Shown: positions 1 through 10,390 of the stretch, one piece after another
Numbering within the stretch: the stretch's first letter is position 1
Layout of the letters: each line of letters opens with the position of its first letter
Assembly: GCA_963971425.1 (NCBI GenBank)
Contig: OZ020515.1
Coordinates: 12,292,291 to 12,356,290 of the forward strand
Direction: 5' to 3'
Length of the DNA stretch: 64,000 nt
Source: Bryoerythrophyllum caledonicum
Taxonomy: Eukaryota > Streptophyta > Bryopsida > Pottiales > Pottiaceae
Position numbers and translations under genes: made by a program
Notes under the pieces: generated by a model
What the model was told of the DNA's origin: nothing
What the model saw: the letters and a program-made list of their open reading frames with translations, nothing else
The model's database searches: none

Positions 1-89
1 GGACTTAAAAATTAGAAGATTTTTTCCACATATTGACAATGGCAATTTTAGGGTGTTTTATGTGGGAAAACGCCCTCGGCTTTTAGAAG
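1..89 (+). repeat. 3' remnant of a TTAA-flanked family A element
   Basis: The first 89 bases align by eye with the 3' end of the element at 21606-22386: both have a GTGTTTT-rich stretch, then GAAAA(C/T)GCC, then CTTTTAG before the terminus. The final GGGG is decayed to GAAG, and a TTAA follows at 90-93. The element is cut by the window edge. Confidence 0.45.
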
Positions 90-421
90 TTAATTCAAAT
101 TCAAAGGAATTTCTTATGTTGATTATAAAATTTATATTCATTTATGAAGATTCTAATTGGAAGACCATCAACAGCTTCTATGTTGAAAAAATTTCTAGTG
201 TAACCAAATAATGGTATGAAAATTTCAATAGAAAGGGCAACTTAGGGGAAATTTACAATGACTGTACTCATAATGGCCCAAGTGGAGGAGAATACTTATG
301 TGGGTATTCCAATGCTATTTGTTATGTGGTAGAAGGAGAGACCATCTTGTACCATGAATCTTAACCCCCTTTCTTTTGCTAACTAATTATAGAAATTTAG
401 AGTTTTTTAAATATCATTTAA
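90..421. other. AT-rich intergenic stretch, no gene seen
   Basis: No credible reading frame or RNA gene. The stretch ends with the TTAA target (418-421) of the next element. Confidence 0.5.
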
Positions 422-1363
422 CCCCTAAATTTCCAAGAGTGTCCTCGGGAGACTCTAGAAGGTTCAGGCAGGTTCTTATGGTGTAATTTTATAACAAATT
501 TCTTTGATATTTTTATTATAGATGGACATTTTTAAAATCTTTGTGTGAGTTTAATTTTTTCCTAAATCCGACATTTAATGAAAAAATTATAGGATTTTGA
601 AGTTCAAATAGGGAGAGCAGGCACGTCGGGCAACTCCAAAACCTTTTGTTAGGACACTGTATTGAATGTGAGATTTTCAATACTTGCAAGTTGCATTTTT
701 TCCTTTCAAATTGTCAAAAAAATCTCTTGTTTTTAGTGAAAAAAAGCATATAATTCCAAGTCAAACATTTTCACACATTATTGCACATTGTCGGGCAAGG
801 AACCAAAAATACTTCTTATTTTCACATAAAACTTTGAGATCATCATATTTTTTACTTCTTATTTTTTCCGCAACATTATGTGGTGTAAACCTTCTTATCG
901 ACTATTCGGATTCTCATCCTAAAACATACTAAGTTCACAAAAAATATAACGCAAATTGACAATTTTTTAACCTCCACTCCCTGCACATTTTTTTAAATAT
1001 GCTACACCCTTTTTCTACCTCTTAAAATTGGAGTACAAGGAACTAATATCATGCTTAACATGATGGAAATGAATTTAGACCTTGTGTAGTGCAAAATTTT
1101 GACACCAAGTGAAGTCTAAGTTTGTTGATCCATGAAACGTAGGGAAGAAAATGGACCCTTTTCTCTACTTCAAACACTATAATATTACAATCCGTTCGGT
1201 CAAACTTTGTGAATTTTTTTATGTAAGTTACTTAATAAGTCTTAATTGAGATCCTACGGTTAAAACTAGAAGTAAAAGTTTTTTGTTTTGCCCTTACTCA
1301 TTGCACTAAAACAAGCAATTTTGAGGTGTTTTTTTGTGTGAAATTGTCAAAGAAATTTAGGGG
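422..1363 (+). mobile_element. piggyBac-like non-autonomous element, family A copy 1
   Basis: The element starts CCCCTAAAT directly after TTAA (418-421) and ends ATTTAGGGG before TGAA (1364-1367), a decayed TTAA. An internal stretch (GGTTC.GGCAGGTTC.TATGGTG, AGATGGACAT, GGCACGTCGGGCA.CTCC) is shared with the copies at 2692-3639 (inverted) and 21606-22386. TTAA duplication plus CCC-type termini is the hallmark of the piggyBac superfamily. There is no transposase ORF, so it would have to move in trans. The superfamily call is inference from ends and target only. Confidence 0.7.
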
Positions 1364-1418
1364 TGAAGAAAATTTAAGAAGATGAAAACTCATTTGCCTC
1401 ACATTACAATTAGTTGTG

Positions 1419-1721
1419 GTACCTTTCAAAGCGATTTGACAGGAAACCCCCCACGCTCAGACTTACCAGGTGGAGGAGGAGGTGGTGGGGCCAAAACCTG
1501 GTCCCTATTTTGTTTTTGGATGGGGCCCTAAATTTAGCAAGGGGGTCTCATTCACCAAATTGAGGCGTAGGCCTCAATTTAGTGATAAAAAAATCCAAAA
1601 AAAGCCTCTGACCCCCCCAAAATGGGAGGGCCAGAAAAATGAGCCCATGCAGTAAAGACAGGGCCCCACCTCGGTAACTCCGAGCATGGGGGGTTTCCTG
1701 TCCGCGCCCTTTGAAAGAACC
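1419..1721. mobile_element. Small TIR element (MITE), CAGGAAACCCCCC ends
   Basis: About 55-bp terminal inverted repeats are visible: left GGTACCTTTCAAAG...CAGGAAACCCCCCA, right complement GGTTCTTTCAAAG...CAGGAAACCCCCCA. The middle is C/G-run rich (CCCCCCCAAAATGGGAGGGCC). A related internal fragment lies at about 34345-34470. No coding capacity, and I could not identify the target duplication or superfamily. Confidence 0.55.
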
Positions 1722-2691
1722 TTCAGTTTGACATTCAGAAAGCAACTCTAAAACAACTGCCAAGTTTAAAAAATGATTCATCAAAGAAGAAACATCGTCC
1801 CCACTTGCCACAGAAAGAAAGACCAGAAAAATATAAAGGATACAAAAATCTAGTCATTCTTCCTTCAAAAATCAATAAAAAGGAAAGAATAAAAAGCTAT
1901 GAAATGATTGGGGCCAAATAAAGCTTTTTTATCAGAATCAAGTCAAACTAATCACGCTTGTCAGCACAAAACCGGTCAAGTTCCAGGAACCAATCATCAA
2001 TAATCAAGCAATAATATTAAGATTTGTTTTTATAAAGTCTCTAATTTTTGACTACTTAACCAGCTCAAAAATAGCTGTAATTTTCTGTAATAAGTTCAAG
2101 ATTAGTATATAGTGGCAAAGAAACTTGGTACAACACAACCCCTCCTTCCTTCTCAAATACACCCAAAATCACTTCTAAGTTAATTTCAAACATCACCAAG
2201 CTCTTCCAGAGTGACCACCAAGCTCTTCCATTGATTTAATTCCTATCAAGGGTGAACAAACGCCATAATTATAAATCAAAGGACCAATATCTTAGGCCCG
2301 CTTCAAACCAAGAACGAGACAATGCGAAAATCTACAAATCTAGTAGATTATCCCAATCATCACCTAGTTCAATGGTACATTTTACCTTCGTCCATCGTTA
2401 GTTTGAAGTGGACCTAATCAAAACGTCAAGTGACGTTACAAACAACTCTAGTACCCCACTATTTTGTTCACCTTTTATAATGTGGATTCAAAAGTAATGT
2501 GGCTCATCTACACTACTCTAACAATGATAATTAGTGTTGTCCATACTAACCTTTTTGAAAGGCTATAAGTTTTGATCCAAGGCAAATACTCTCACTTACA
2601 ATAAACATGTCTATAGTCATAGGTGCACAATACCTTCATGACCATAGTTGGCAAAAAATCCATAAAGAATGAAAAGATATAGCATGTTTAA
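1722..2691. other. AT-rich intergenic stretch with a small duplication
   Basis: No gene seen. A 17-base phrase (ACCACCAAGCTCTTCCA) is duplicated at about 2194-2231. Bases 2463-2530 match the left part of the MITE at 29038-29240, and the matching right part reappears at 3655-3782. The element at 2692-3639 therefore seems to have landed in or next to an older copy of that MITE. Confidence 0.45.
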
Positions 2692-3639
2692 CCCCTAAAG
2701 GCCCAAGGCATTTTCACACCAAAAACACTTCAATACTGCTCGTTCTAGTGCAATGAGCAATGAGGTAATTAAAACCTTTTATTTCTACATCTAACCGTAG
2801 GATCTATATGAAGACTTATTCATTAACGTCCTCACAAGATTTTCATAAACTTTGACCGCAGAGATTGAAAGATTATAGTGTTTGAAGTAGAGAAAACTAT
2901 TCTTTTTCTTCCCTGCTTTGAGTAGATCAACAAACTTTGACTACACTTTGTGTCAAATTTTTGCACTACACAAGGTCTGAAAACATTACCATCATGTTAA
3001 TCATTATGTCATTTCCTTGCACACCAATTTTTAGAGATAGAGAAGAGGTGTAGCATATTCAAAACAAATGTGCGAGGAATGGAGGTTCAAAAATTGCCAA
3101 TTCACGTTTAATGTTTTTGTGAATTGAATATGTTTTAGAATGATAATCCGAATGGTCAATAAGAAGGTTTACACCACATCTTGTAGTAGAAAAATGAAAT
3201 GTAAGAAATATGAAGATCTCTAAGTTTTAAGTGGAAAAGAAGAAGTTTGTTTGATACCTTGCCCGTCAAGGCATGACAATGTGTGAAAATATTTGACTTA
3301 GATTATTATGCTATTTTCCACTTAAGACAAGAGTCTTTTTTTGAAAATGTGAAAGGAAATAATATTATTTTCTAGTATTGAAAATCTCACATTCAATAGA
3401 CTGTCCTAGCAAAAGCTTTTTAAGTTGCCCGACGTGCCCGGTCTCCCCATTTGAAATTCAAAACCCTATTATAACTTTTTCATTAAATGTTGGATTCAGG
3501 AAAAAAATTGGACTCACACGAAGCTTTTAGCAATGTCCATCTACAGTTGAAATTTTTAAAAGGAATGTTATAACTCAACACCATAGGAACCTGCCCAAAT
3601 CTTCAAGAGTCCCCTCAGGGACTCTTGGGCCTACAGGGG
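2692..3639 (-). mobile_element. piggyBac-like non-autonomous element, family A copy 2
   Basis: Perfect TTAA on both sides (2688-2691 and 3640-3643), with CCCCTAAAG at one end and CAGGGG at the other. It is inverted relative to the copy at 422-1363, so the two could form a long hairpin if co-transcribed. Near one end is a 10-bp inverted repeat with a 4-base loop (CAAGAGTCCC ctca GGGACTCTTG, 3604-3627), which is also recognisable in the other family A copies. No ORF of note. Confidence 0.75.
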
Positions 3640-3643
3640 TTAA

Positions 3644-4034
3644 GTTAACTAGTGCAGCTAACACTAACACTAAATATTAGGTTTTGAGAGGGTACTCATT
3701 TCCAACAAAGTGTGTGCATGTAAATTTCCAATTAATGTAGAATTTCCAGTCTCGATTCCACTCTGCATAAAGTGAACGGTGAAGTTACGCCAACTAAGAG
3801 TACCCCCACCCTTCCCATCACCGGTCGATGGCGTGGGTGGAGGTGCTTAGGAGGCACCCACCGCGCCGCAGACGAGGACGGAAACCCCACCAAGCCTACC
3901 CTCGTGCACTCCAGTAAATAGAAGGCAGCGGGCCGCCTTGGCTGCCCGATCTTCTACAAGTGGCTTGTTTTGAAGGGAATCTCTTCCTCGGAAATGGCGA
4001 CTAACTGCTGCTGGTAAGTTGAGATGCGTCTTAC
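3644..4034. other. Intergenic, partly GC-rich, no gene seen
   Basis: 3655-3782 is the displaced right part of the MITE seen whole at 29038-29240 (shared GTGTGCATGTAAATTTCCAA and CATAAAGTGAACGG). 3785-3990 is GC-richer than its surroundings, with a minus-strand reading frame (4101-3847) that shows no recognisable domain. I do not call it a gene. Confidence 0.35.
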
Positions 4035-4265
4035 TGCTACATTGATTTTGATGTTTAGTGTCATGGGCGGTAAATGACTTGTAAATGCTATAAGTTTTCA
4101 CTCTTGATGGATGTTTTTACCAACCATGTCCACTATGATCCCTCTCTTCGAATAGTATAGATTGTTGTGCTCTTAGTAAAAAATTATATAGACTTGTTGT
4201 GATCTTAGTAAAAACTTACAGCATTTACAAGTCATTTACTGCCCATGACACTAAACATCAAAATC
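4035..4265. repeat. Inverted repeat, about 57-bp arms
   Basis: Arm 1 (about 4037-4098) contains GTTTAGTGTCATGGGCGG and TTGTAAATGCTATAAG. Its near-complement lies at about 4207-4265. A diverged third copy is at about 21450-21525. The structure and dispersal suggest a MITE or folded repeat, but its ends are not defined. Confidence 0.55.
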
Positions 4266-6238
4266 AGTGTACTGTTGAGCTGAGGGTTTATGGTAATTTT
4301 TCTCGATGAGGGTTTATGCTCTATTAGTATTGCAGCACCGCTTTGTGAGGATTCTTTAGAATATTGCGTGTGTGTCTCTGTAGAGTAAAAATTTAGATTT
4401 GTCTATCTAACCCCAAGCTACATAATAAAATTGGTTCGGGAAAAGGTCTTTTCGTTTAGCGTTTTTTGTGTAATTAATGGTCACTTGTATATTACAAAGA
4501 AGATATTTCTTAAATTAATGTATCAAGGTATTCTCTCAAACAAAACCCAAGTATAAATCACTTGTCTTACCATTTATCTTTATAAGGAATAAGGGTGATT
4601 CAATTTGACAGTAACCGAGGCATGACATCCTCAGGCGGTTATAGCCTTGTTCAAATCGACAGTGCCTGAGTCAATTCGACACTAACGTTGTTCAAATAGA
4701 CCGTAACCATCATCTATATGCCATTCATTTATTAATCTTAAGTTTATATAAATGAAATCCTACCTACTTGCACAAAATTCAACTAAGAAATTTACTTATC
4801 TCAAGCAACTCCCGCATGTCTTTTCCAAGACATCTCCATCACTCCATCATGAGTGCCTATTTTAACTTATTATTATTCCTTCCTTTTCATACAACTTATT
4901 CTCAATTATAGATACCATTTATGGACTTACAAGAAAGGTCTAAATTAAAACACTACAATGACATACTATTCATCTCCGGTTGTTAAAATAAATATTAATG
5001 TTCAATGTTACTAAAAAGGGTGATCAATCCTAAAGAAACATCTCTCACTTCATACTCCTAATCTTTAATAATTCATAATCTATCTAAATCATTGTCATCA
5101 CAATATTTTTAATTTAGAATTAATATATTTATCCAAAGCCTTGTAATAAAGAATTACAAATGAATTAGATAGCTAAGCTAATTCACAGCTTCTATTACTA
5201 CATGTATCTCATAATTCAACTAATAAGTCCTCTCATCATTGTGTTTTTCTTTCTCAGAATTACACTACAATTCTCAATAAGTATCACATATTCAGGATAC
5301 CATAATATTTCTATTGATAATAGAAATAAAAATATATTTTATTAACCGGTTATTTAATATGCACAATTCACTTTCCTTTCCATGACACAGAACGGTGGCT
5401 ATCAATTAAGTACGTCAAATTGACAATAAACCACTGCTTACACACTCTCCTCCACCAGGGTAGTGTTTCTTCAATTAGACATAAGACTCCTTTGTCTGAT
5501 ACTGCTCTCTGGCTTACTCCATGTCCATTAGACTGTTACTCAATTCCTCATGACTCAACTTATGCATGATGGCTAGAAACAGTACTTTACAACTAAGTCA
5601 ATTTGACTCTACATAACTCATTTTCATACAAACCATGACATATTGATGTACAAACCACACTTTGTGAAATCAAACAATAAACTGGAGACATTCTACATTC
5701 TAAACAAAGCAAAATTGAAATCACTATTGTTGAATTGACATAATGTATTCCTTTAAGTAATTACAATAAGTGAACATCAACTTGAAATTGAACATGAGCC
5801 ATAATTCATAACATTTCTACACTTTAAATCAAACTATTCACTCAAGCTCTCTTCAATGACATACACACTCAAGATATTCTATTTTCTAATGTGTTGTAGT
5901 GTTTCCTTCTTTTTCCATCTTTACTTATGTCCTCAAAGTCAAGTTGACACCTCTTCATATCTGGATTTCAAAGAGTATAGCCGCCATGTCTATTTGAATC
6001 AGATTCTAAAGAGTGGCGGCTAGGAGTCTACTAAAATCTCCTTTATAATTTCTAAGGCTTAATAATAACTATCTTTAACTAATTTTCCAAAATTCTTGGA
6101 AAAATAAGCTCATTTCACACTGCCAATTAAAAAAAGATTCAAAGTAAAGATTTTATGCTCATAGTCTCTAAATGCTTTGTTTTTGTGATTTTCCTCTTAA
6201 ATTTCTTGAGAAATCAGAAGCAAGGGCAAGCTTTACAC
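4266..6238. other. Gene-poor AT-rich stretch
   Basis: No ORF above 60 codons and no RNA gene signal. Phrases such as TTGACAGTAACCG (4608-4621) and AGTGGCGGCTAGGAGTC (about 6013-6029), with CCGCCATG near 5981, suggest an old repeat spanning roughly 4570-6030. I could not define its ends. Confidence 0.35.
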
Positions 6239-6520
6239 CACTAAACATCGCATTAAGTGTAGTCACACAAATAGTGTAATTACCCTACTACACTATTTGC
6301 AAACAAGTTCGCGATTAGTGTTAGCTGCGGCAAGCTTTTTCATACACTAATTATGCACAAGTTTAAAAAAAAAACAAACACCCATTTTTACTGCCATTCA
6401 CATATAGTATAATGTTTCACATTTAGTGTAATGTTGTGTCATTACACTAATTGTGATTCTTACATTTAGAATAAGGGTTCGTATTTAGTGTAGACGATGA
6501 AATAAATGCGATGTTTAGTG
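6239..6520. mobile_element. MITE with 16-bp TIR CACTAAACATCGCATT
   Basis: Perfect 16-bp terminal inverted repeats: CACTAAACATCGCATT at 6239-6254 and its complement at 6505-6520. The interior is packed with TAGTGTA/TACACTA motifs in both orientations, so the whole 282-bp unit can fold. No coding sequence. Superfamily unknown; the CACTA-like first bases make an EnSpm-derived MITE possible, but no 3-bp duplication was confirmed. Confidence 0.6.
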
Positions 6521-6884
6521 TAGAGATGAAGAAGTACAAATACCGCGCGCGCAGACCGGGCGTGAGCCTGGCACCGGCTAGCGGTGGCCAACGGCATTAA
6601 TGCTCAGTGCCCCAGACTACACCGGGCCAGGTCCACGGACGAGGCCATGTTCTTACACGAAAGAAAACAACCCGCCTTTAGTTGAATCAAAATCAAAAAG
6701 GGGCAGCCAGGTGATTATTATATTCCGGAATATGATATGAATCCTGTCCAGGCTGAGCATTATTGAAGCTCTCGATCTCACAATAATCACGAAGCTTGCC
6801 ACTTGTGGAGACCTCAAGTTGCACCCAAGTTGATCAAAGTCCTCGCATCAAAAAGCGCAGGTTTCGTAGCAGTTCTCGCTGCAG

Positions 6885-7321
6885 TTTGCTTGTGAAGGTC
6901 CGAATCATACATCATCACTAGAAATATCAGTTGCATCAGAGCATATGGTAAGGCCAGAGGGAGTAGTGCAAAGTTTGCTGTAGATTCCAAGAGAGTTCTC
7001 TAGTCTGTGTCAATTGACCAAGTTATGGTTGTTTGTTGAGGCAAGCTCACTTGGGTTGGAAATCTTGAAGTGCTTGCTACTGATCATCAGAGAGGCGGTA
7101 GCTTGTGAAGGATTGAATTATACATCATCACTAGAAATATCAGAGCATCTGGTAAGCCCAGTGAGAGCAGTGCAAAGTTTGCTTTCGACGAAGCGCTCGC
7201 CGTAGATTCTGAGATAGTTCACTAGTCTGTGTCAGTTTACCAAGTTATGGTTGTTTGTTGAGGCAAGCTCACTCGGTGTGGAAATCTAGAAGCGCTTGCT
7301 ACTGATCATTAGAGAGGCGGA
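6885..7321 (+). repeat. Two-copy tandem duplication, about 220-bp unit
   Basis: The block 6892-7096 recurs diverged at 7105-7321. Both contain CATACATCATCACTAGAAATATC (TATACATC in copy 2), AGTGCAAAGTTTGCT, CTAGTCTGTGTCA, GGTTGTTTGTTGAGGCAAGC and TTGCTACTGATCAT. It lies just upstream of the ORF at 7539 and may be part of its 5' region. Confidence 0.65.
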
Positions 7322-7538
7322 TTGAATCTAGATTAAGTCAGTTGTTTGAGAAGGCAACTTGGTTCGCTGAAGTCAAAGTTGCTCCAACCGGAGCTTTCTC
7401 TGCCGAAGCTCGAGTCGGTGATTGAACCGGAGTGTGAGAAAGTCGAGGGGAGTGTACATCTAAACTGCGGTCGTCTAGTATCTGAGTTCCGTAGTGTCTT
7501 TTTCCCGAAGAGAACAGTATATCGAATCCTGAATTACA

Positions 7539-7961
7539 ATGTCGTCGTCGTCGGAGTCGTCTCTAATGACGACGGCAGCCAGCGACACCTCCAGCTCCGC
7601 CGACAGCAAGTACTATGCTCGGGAGACAACGTCGTGCTCGCGGCGGAGGTCCTACAACTTGAAAGCGCGGGGGGTGGTGATCACCAAAGGCGACCAGAGG
7701 GTGCTGTGTGTGTGCAAGGGGTGCAAGGGGCAGCGGGTGGTGAGCAAGTCGACGTGCTACCGCCACCTCCGAACCGAGGCCGAGCTTGCAACAACTCCGG
7801 TTGGAGCGTCGATACTGACCCAACATGATCATGCCAAGAGATGGATCGCTCCTAGTCCTGCTCACGCGTCGTCGCACTTGCAAGCTCTCCGCGTGTACTC
7901 CCTCTTGCACCTCGCCGGCATTCGCTACTGCTTCGGCGGATACGGAATCACCAGGTCGTGA
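7539..7961 (+). CDS. Hypothetical Cys-rich protein, possibly transposon-derived
   Basis: Open frame of 140 codons from an ATG in a GC-rich patch. It starts with a Ser-rich run, followed by a basic stretch (RRRSYNLKARG) and a compact Cys/His motif with C-x2-C spacing (CVCKGCKG) and a Cys-x3-His further on (STCYRHLR). That motif resembles the N-terminal Cys/His segment of CACTA-type TNP2 transposase genes, from memory of the family only. The last third (after about residue 88) overlaps a degenerate repeat that continues downstream, so the true 3' end may be a splice site or the ORF may be a fragment. An overlapping frame (7346-7828) is probably a shadow. Confidence 0.3.
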   Translation: MSSSSESSLMTTAASDTSSSADSKYYARETTSCSRRRSYNLKARGVVITKGDQRVLCVCKGCKGQRVVSKSTCYRHLRTEAELATTPVGASILTQHDHAKRWIAPSPAHASSHLQALRVYSLLHLAGIRYCFGGYGITRS

Positions 7962-7982
7962 GGATGCCGCGTAGCAATTATT

Positions 7983-8250
7983 GCTCGATAATCGTCCTGC
8001 TCGTGCAAGCTCTCCGAATGTACTCTCACGAAAGCATTTGATTCGAGCACTGTGACATGGTCACGATTTAGCCGGGCAGGTGGAGATTATAGCTCCACAA
8101 TCCTCCTGCTCATGCGTCTCGGAATGCACTCTCTCGTCGCAGACATTGGACTGGGCTTCTAGAAGCGCACTGGCACATGGCCAAGATTACGTGCTCATAA
8201 TCTACCCGGGCAGGTTGAGATTGTTGCTCCATAATCTTCCTGCTCGCTTC
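7983..8250 (+). repeat. Degenerate tandem repeat, about 130-150 bp unit
   Basis: Two or more diverged copies of a unit carry TAATC(G/C)TCCTGCTC, GCACTGTGACATGG/GCACTGGCACATGG and CCGGGCAGGT(G/T)GAGATT. The 3' part of the preceding ORF (CTGCTCACGCGTCGT) looks like another diverged unit. Confidence 0.5.
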
Positions 8251-9114
8251 GGCTTCTAGATCCAAGATTTTTCTTCAGAGAGCACGGCCAGAATCACCAG
8301 ATCATAATCAAGCCGGGAAAATTAGTAGACTCAGGGTATTGCTGGATTGGCAGGATATTGATGATCTCGAGTATATTACAGTGAATTTGAAACGCATTGT
8401 TTCTTCGAAGCACCATATTGTAATGCTCATGTGAATTTGCAGCAGTGAGAGCTACTCCATTTTTTTGTATAAATTTTTTGTGATAGAATTTTTGCTGGTT
8501 TGGAAAGAAGGAACTAGTTTTGTAGCGCTGATCTATGACCAGACACATTAGTCACGTGGGTCTCTAAAGTTCATCTTTCTTTTTTGGAATACAAGTCTGT
8601 AGTTTTCATGAAAGCGTTGGTTTTGTGCTAGAATTTGTGCTCGTGGAGCTTTTTCTTCCAAAAACCAGACTTTAGCGGTGCAGCGAACAAACACTTTATT
8701 CATTCTTCCTTTGAATATGAATCTGCTTCTCATATTCAAGGTAAAGTGCCATACAAGTATTGGCTTCTTTTCTGATGGATTCAAACTATTTTAAGTCTTT
8801 CTTCCCTGGTGGAAAGTGTACTGTAGTTGAAAGATTAGCGATGGAATCAATATGTCGTCAACATGTTAAGTCTACTTAAATACACCTTTTGAGCTGCACT
8901 TTTTCTCTTTCCAAATCAAGAGGGATGGAAATCGCAGCGAAAGTGCAAATGTCCAGGCTTTCCTTTGTTGTCTAGAAACGTTCACGCTTGTTTTTTCTCA
9001 GGGAACTTTTGAGGTTGCGCATAACATTCATAGACTGGATAAACCGTTTCCTTCGATTCAACTTCTGGATATGACCTTGATAATGATGAAGGGATTTTGC
9101 TTATTCTGGAAGCA
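8251..9114. other. Intergenic; left flank of the Copia insertion
   Basis: No convincing gene. Minus-strand frames at 8548-8294 and 8784-8548 have no recognisable domain. The right end is the pre-insertion site of the Copia element; its continuation is at 13977 onward. The flanks could be part of an untranslated exon, but I see no coding support. Confidence 0.4.
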
Positions 9115-9119
9115 GATTT
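9115..9119 (+). repeat. Copia target site duplication, left (GATTT)
   Basis: GATTT directly before the 5' LTR is repeated exactly after the 3' LTR at 13972-13976. This is the 5-bp duplication expected of LTR-retrotransposon integrase. Confidence 0.9.
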
Positions 9120-9245
9120 TGTTGGTGTAAAACCACACTTGTACCATAGTTGTAGGTCAACTTATTCTCAGGATCTCAGGATCTCTCGTGTACTTAACAC
9201 GCACCTTGCCTCAAGCAATATCATCTTGAATGTTACATTACAACA
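9120..9245 (+). repeat. Copia 5' LTR, 126 bp
   Basis: Starts TGTTGGTGTAAAACC and ends TTACAACA. Identical by eye to 13846-13971. It contains a short internal direct repeat (CTCAGGAT twice). Confidence 0.95.
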
Positions 9246-9257
9246 TGGTATCAGAGC
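9246..9257 (+). promoter_or_regulatory. Primer binding site, initiator tRNA-Met
   Basis: TGGTATCAGAGC immediately follows the 5' LTR. It is the classic complement of the plant initiator tRNA-Met 3' end used by many Copia elements to prime reverse transcription. Confidence 0.92.
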
Positions 9258-9376
9258 GTGTGACAAAGTGAGCTTTGCTCCTTACAGGAAGAGAGATCTA
9301 GAAGAGTCAGATCTGAGAGAGATCTAGTAGATTGGAAAGCCTAGAGAAACCTGAGAAGAAGATCTAGTTGACAGAG

Positions 9377-9823
9377 ATGGCAGAGTTTAGCAAGAGTTCG
9401 AATTGTGAGGTAGGAGAGTCTAACAAGCTTGTTGGACCTCTCAACTATGGAAATTGGCAGATCAAGATGACTGCAATACTGAAGAGAGAAGGTTTATGGC
9501 CACTAGTAGGCACTAAGATAATTACGAGTGTGTATCCAGTGACAGTAGAAGGTGTAGCATACACAGAAGCGAAACTGAGTGAAGCAAAACAACGTGCATT
9601 AACAGGTCTCACCATGTCAGTAGGTGATAACTTACTTAGAACAGTTAACCAACATAACGATCCTGCTGATGCTTGGAGCATGCTTCTTGCGATGTTTTAT
9701 GTAGGAGATCAGCAACAAACTACACGCGATCTCTATGAGAGAAGGAGAAGACATCAACAATTACCTCACCACCGCGATGGATCTACGCAACGAACTCAGA
9801 GGCTATGGAGAGGAGATGACTGA
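9377..9823 (+). pseudogene. Copia gag, N-terminal part, before a frameshift
   Basis: The ATG at 9377 opens a gag-type N terminus (LVGPLNYGNWQIKMT, the conserved substrate-binding segment of plant Copia gag, about residues 19-33; then EGLWPLV). The frame runs out at 9823, but homology to gag leaves it near 9735. There the next frame continues with MREGEDINNYL. Part of the usual LYE...MREGED spacer seems to be missing. The sequence CTCTATGAGA at the join could reflect deletion between short repeats, which is inference. Confidence 0.85.
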
Positions 9824-10009
9824 CAAGACTCTTATCAACCTCGTCCTCAACGGCTTGCCCAGCAGCTATGATGTTGTGATGCAAGGTATTACGTATCTTG
9901 ACAATCCAAAATTTGAAGTTGTTATGGGGAAACTAATCACTGAATCGCACCGTAAGACACTAAGAGAACAGAAGATGGGCCACAGTGAAGCACTCGCAAT
10001 CCATTACAA

Positions 10010-10390
10010 CAGGAGTCTTTACAGTGGGCAGCGTGGAGCACCTACTTGGCGTCATCTTGGCGCACGACCGGGAAGAGCGTCGGCAGCATGGCGACCCGGC
10101 ACCCACACTGTTCAAGGCGCTGGGCAATGGGCGTGGAGGCCAGGCGGCGCACTCCGACCCCCAACAACAAGCAATCAGGCCCCGCAAGCACGTCCGGCCG
10201 CTAAACCTTCGCAAGCGTGCCCGACTTCACGCTCCCCGCAGGTAACAGCGTCTCCCAATCGACCGCCGACCTGGGGTTACCTTAACCCCGGCAGCTGGAG
10301 CCCCAGCCCAGGGGTACACCCATACCCGGGCTACAGTGGTTCTCAACCCTGGGGGCCAGTAATCAATGGGCAGTACCCTGGCATCGGGGG
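10010..10390 (+). other. GC-rich Pro/Gly/Arg segment within gag
   Basis: This stretch is far more GC-rich than the rest of the element. In the gag frame it encodes a low-complexity P/G/R/A region just before the zinc knuckle. A second frame (9985-10245) is also open. It may be a captured host sequence or an expanded RNA-binding linker; the sequence alone does not decide. Confidence 0.5.

Noticed and set aside
7346-7828. 160-codon plus-strand ORF overlapping 7539-7961
   Set aside because: It starts in the tandem-duplication region, has no recognisable motif, and the overlapping frame has the better motif. Probably a shadow.
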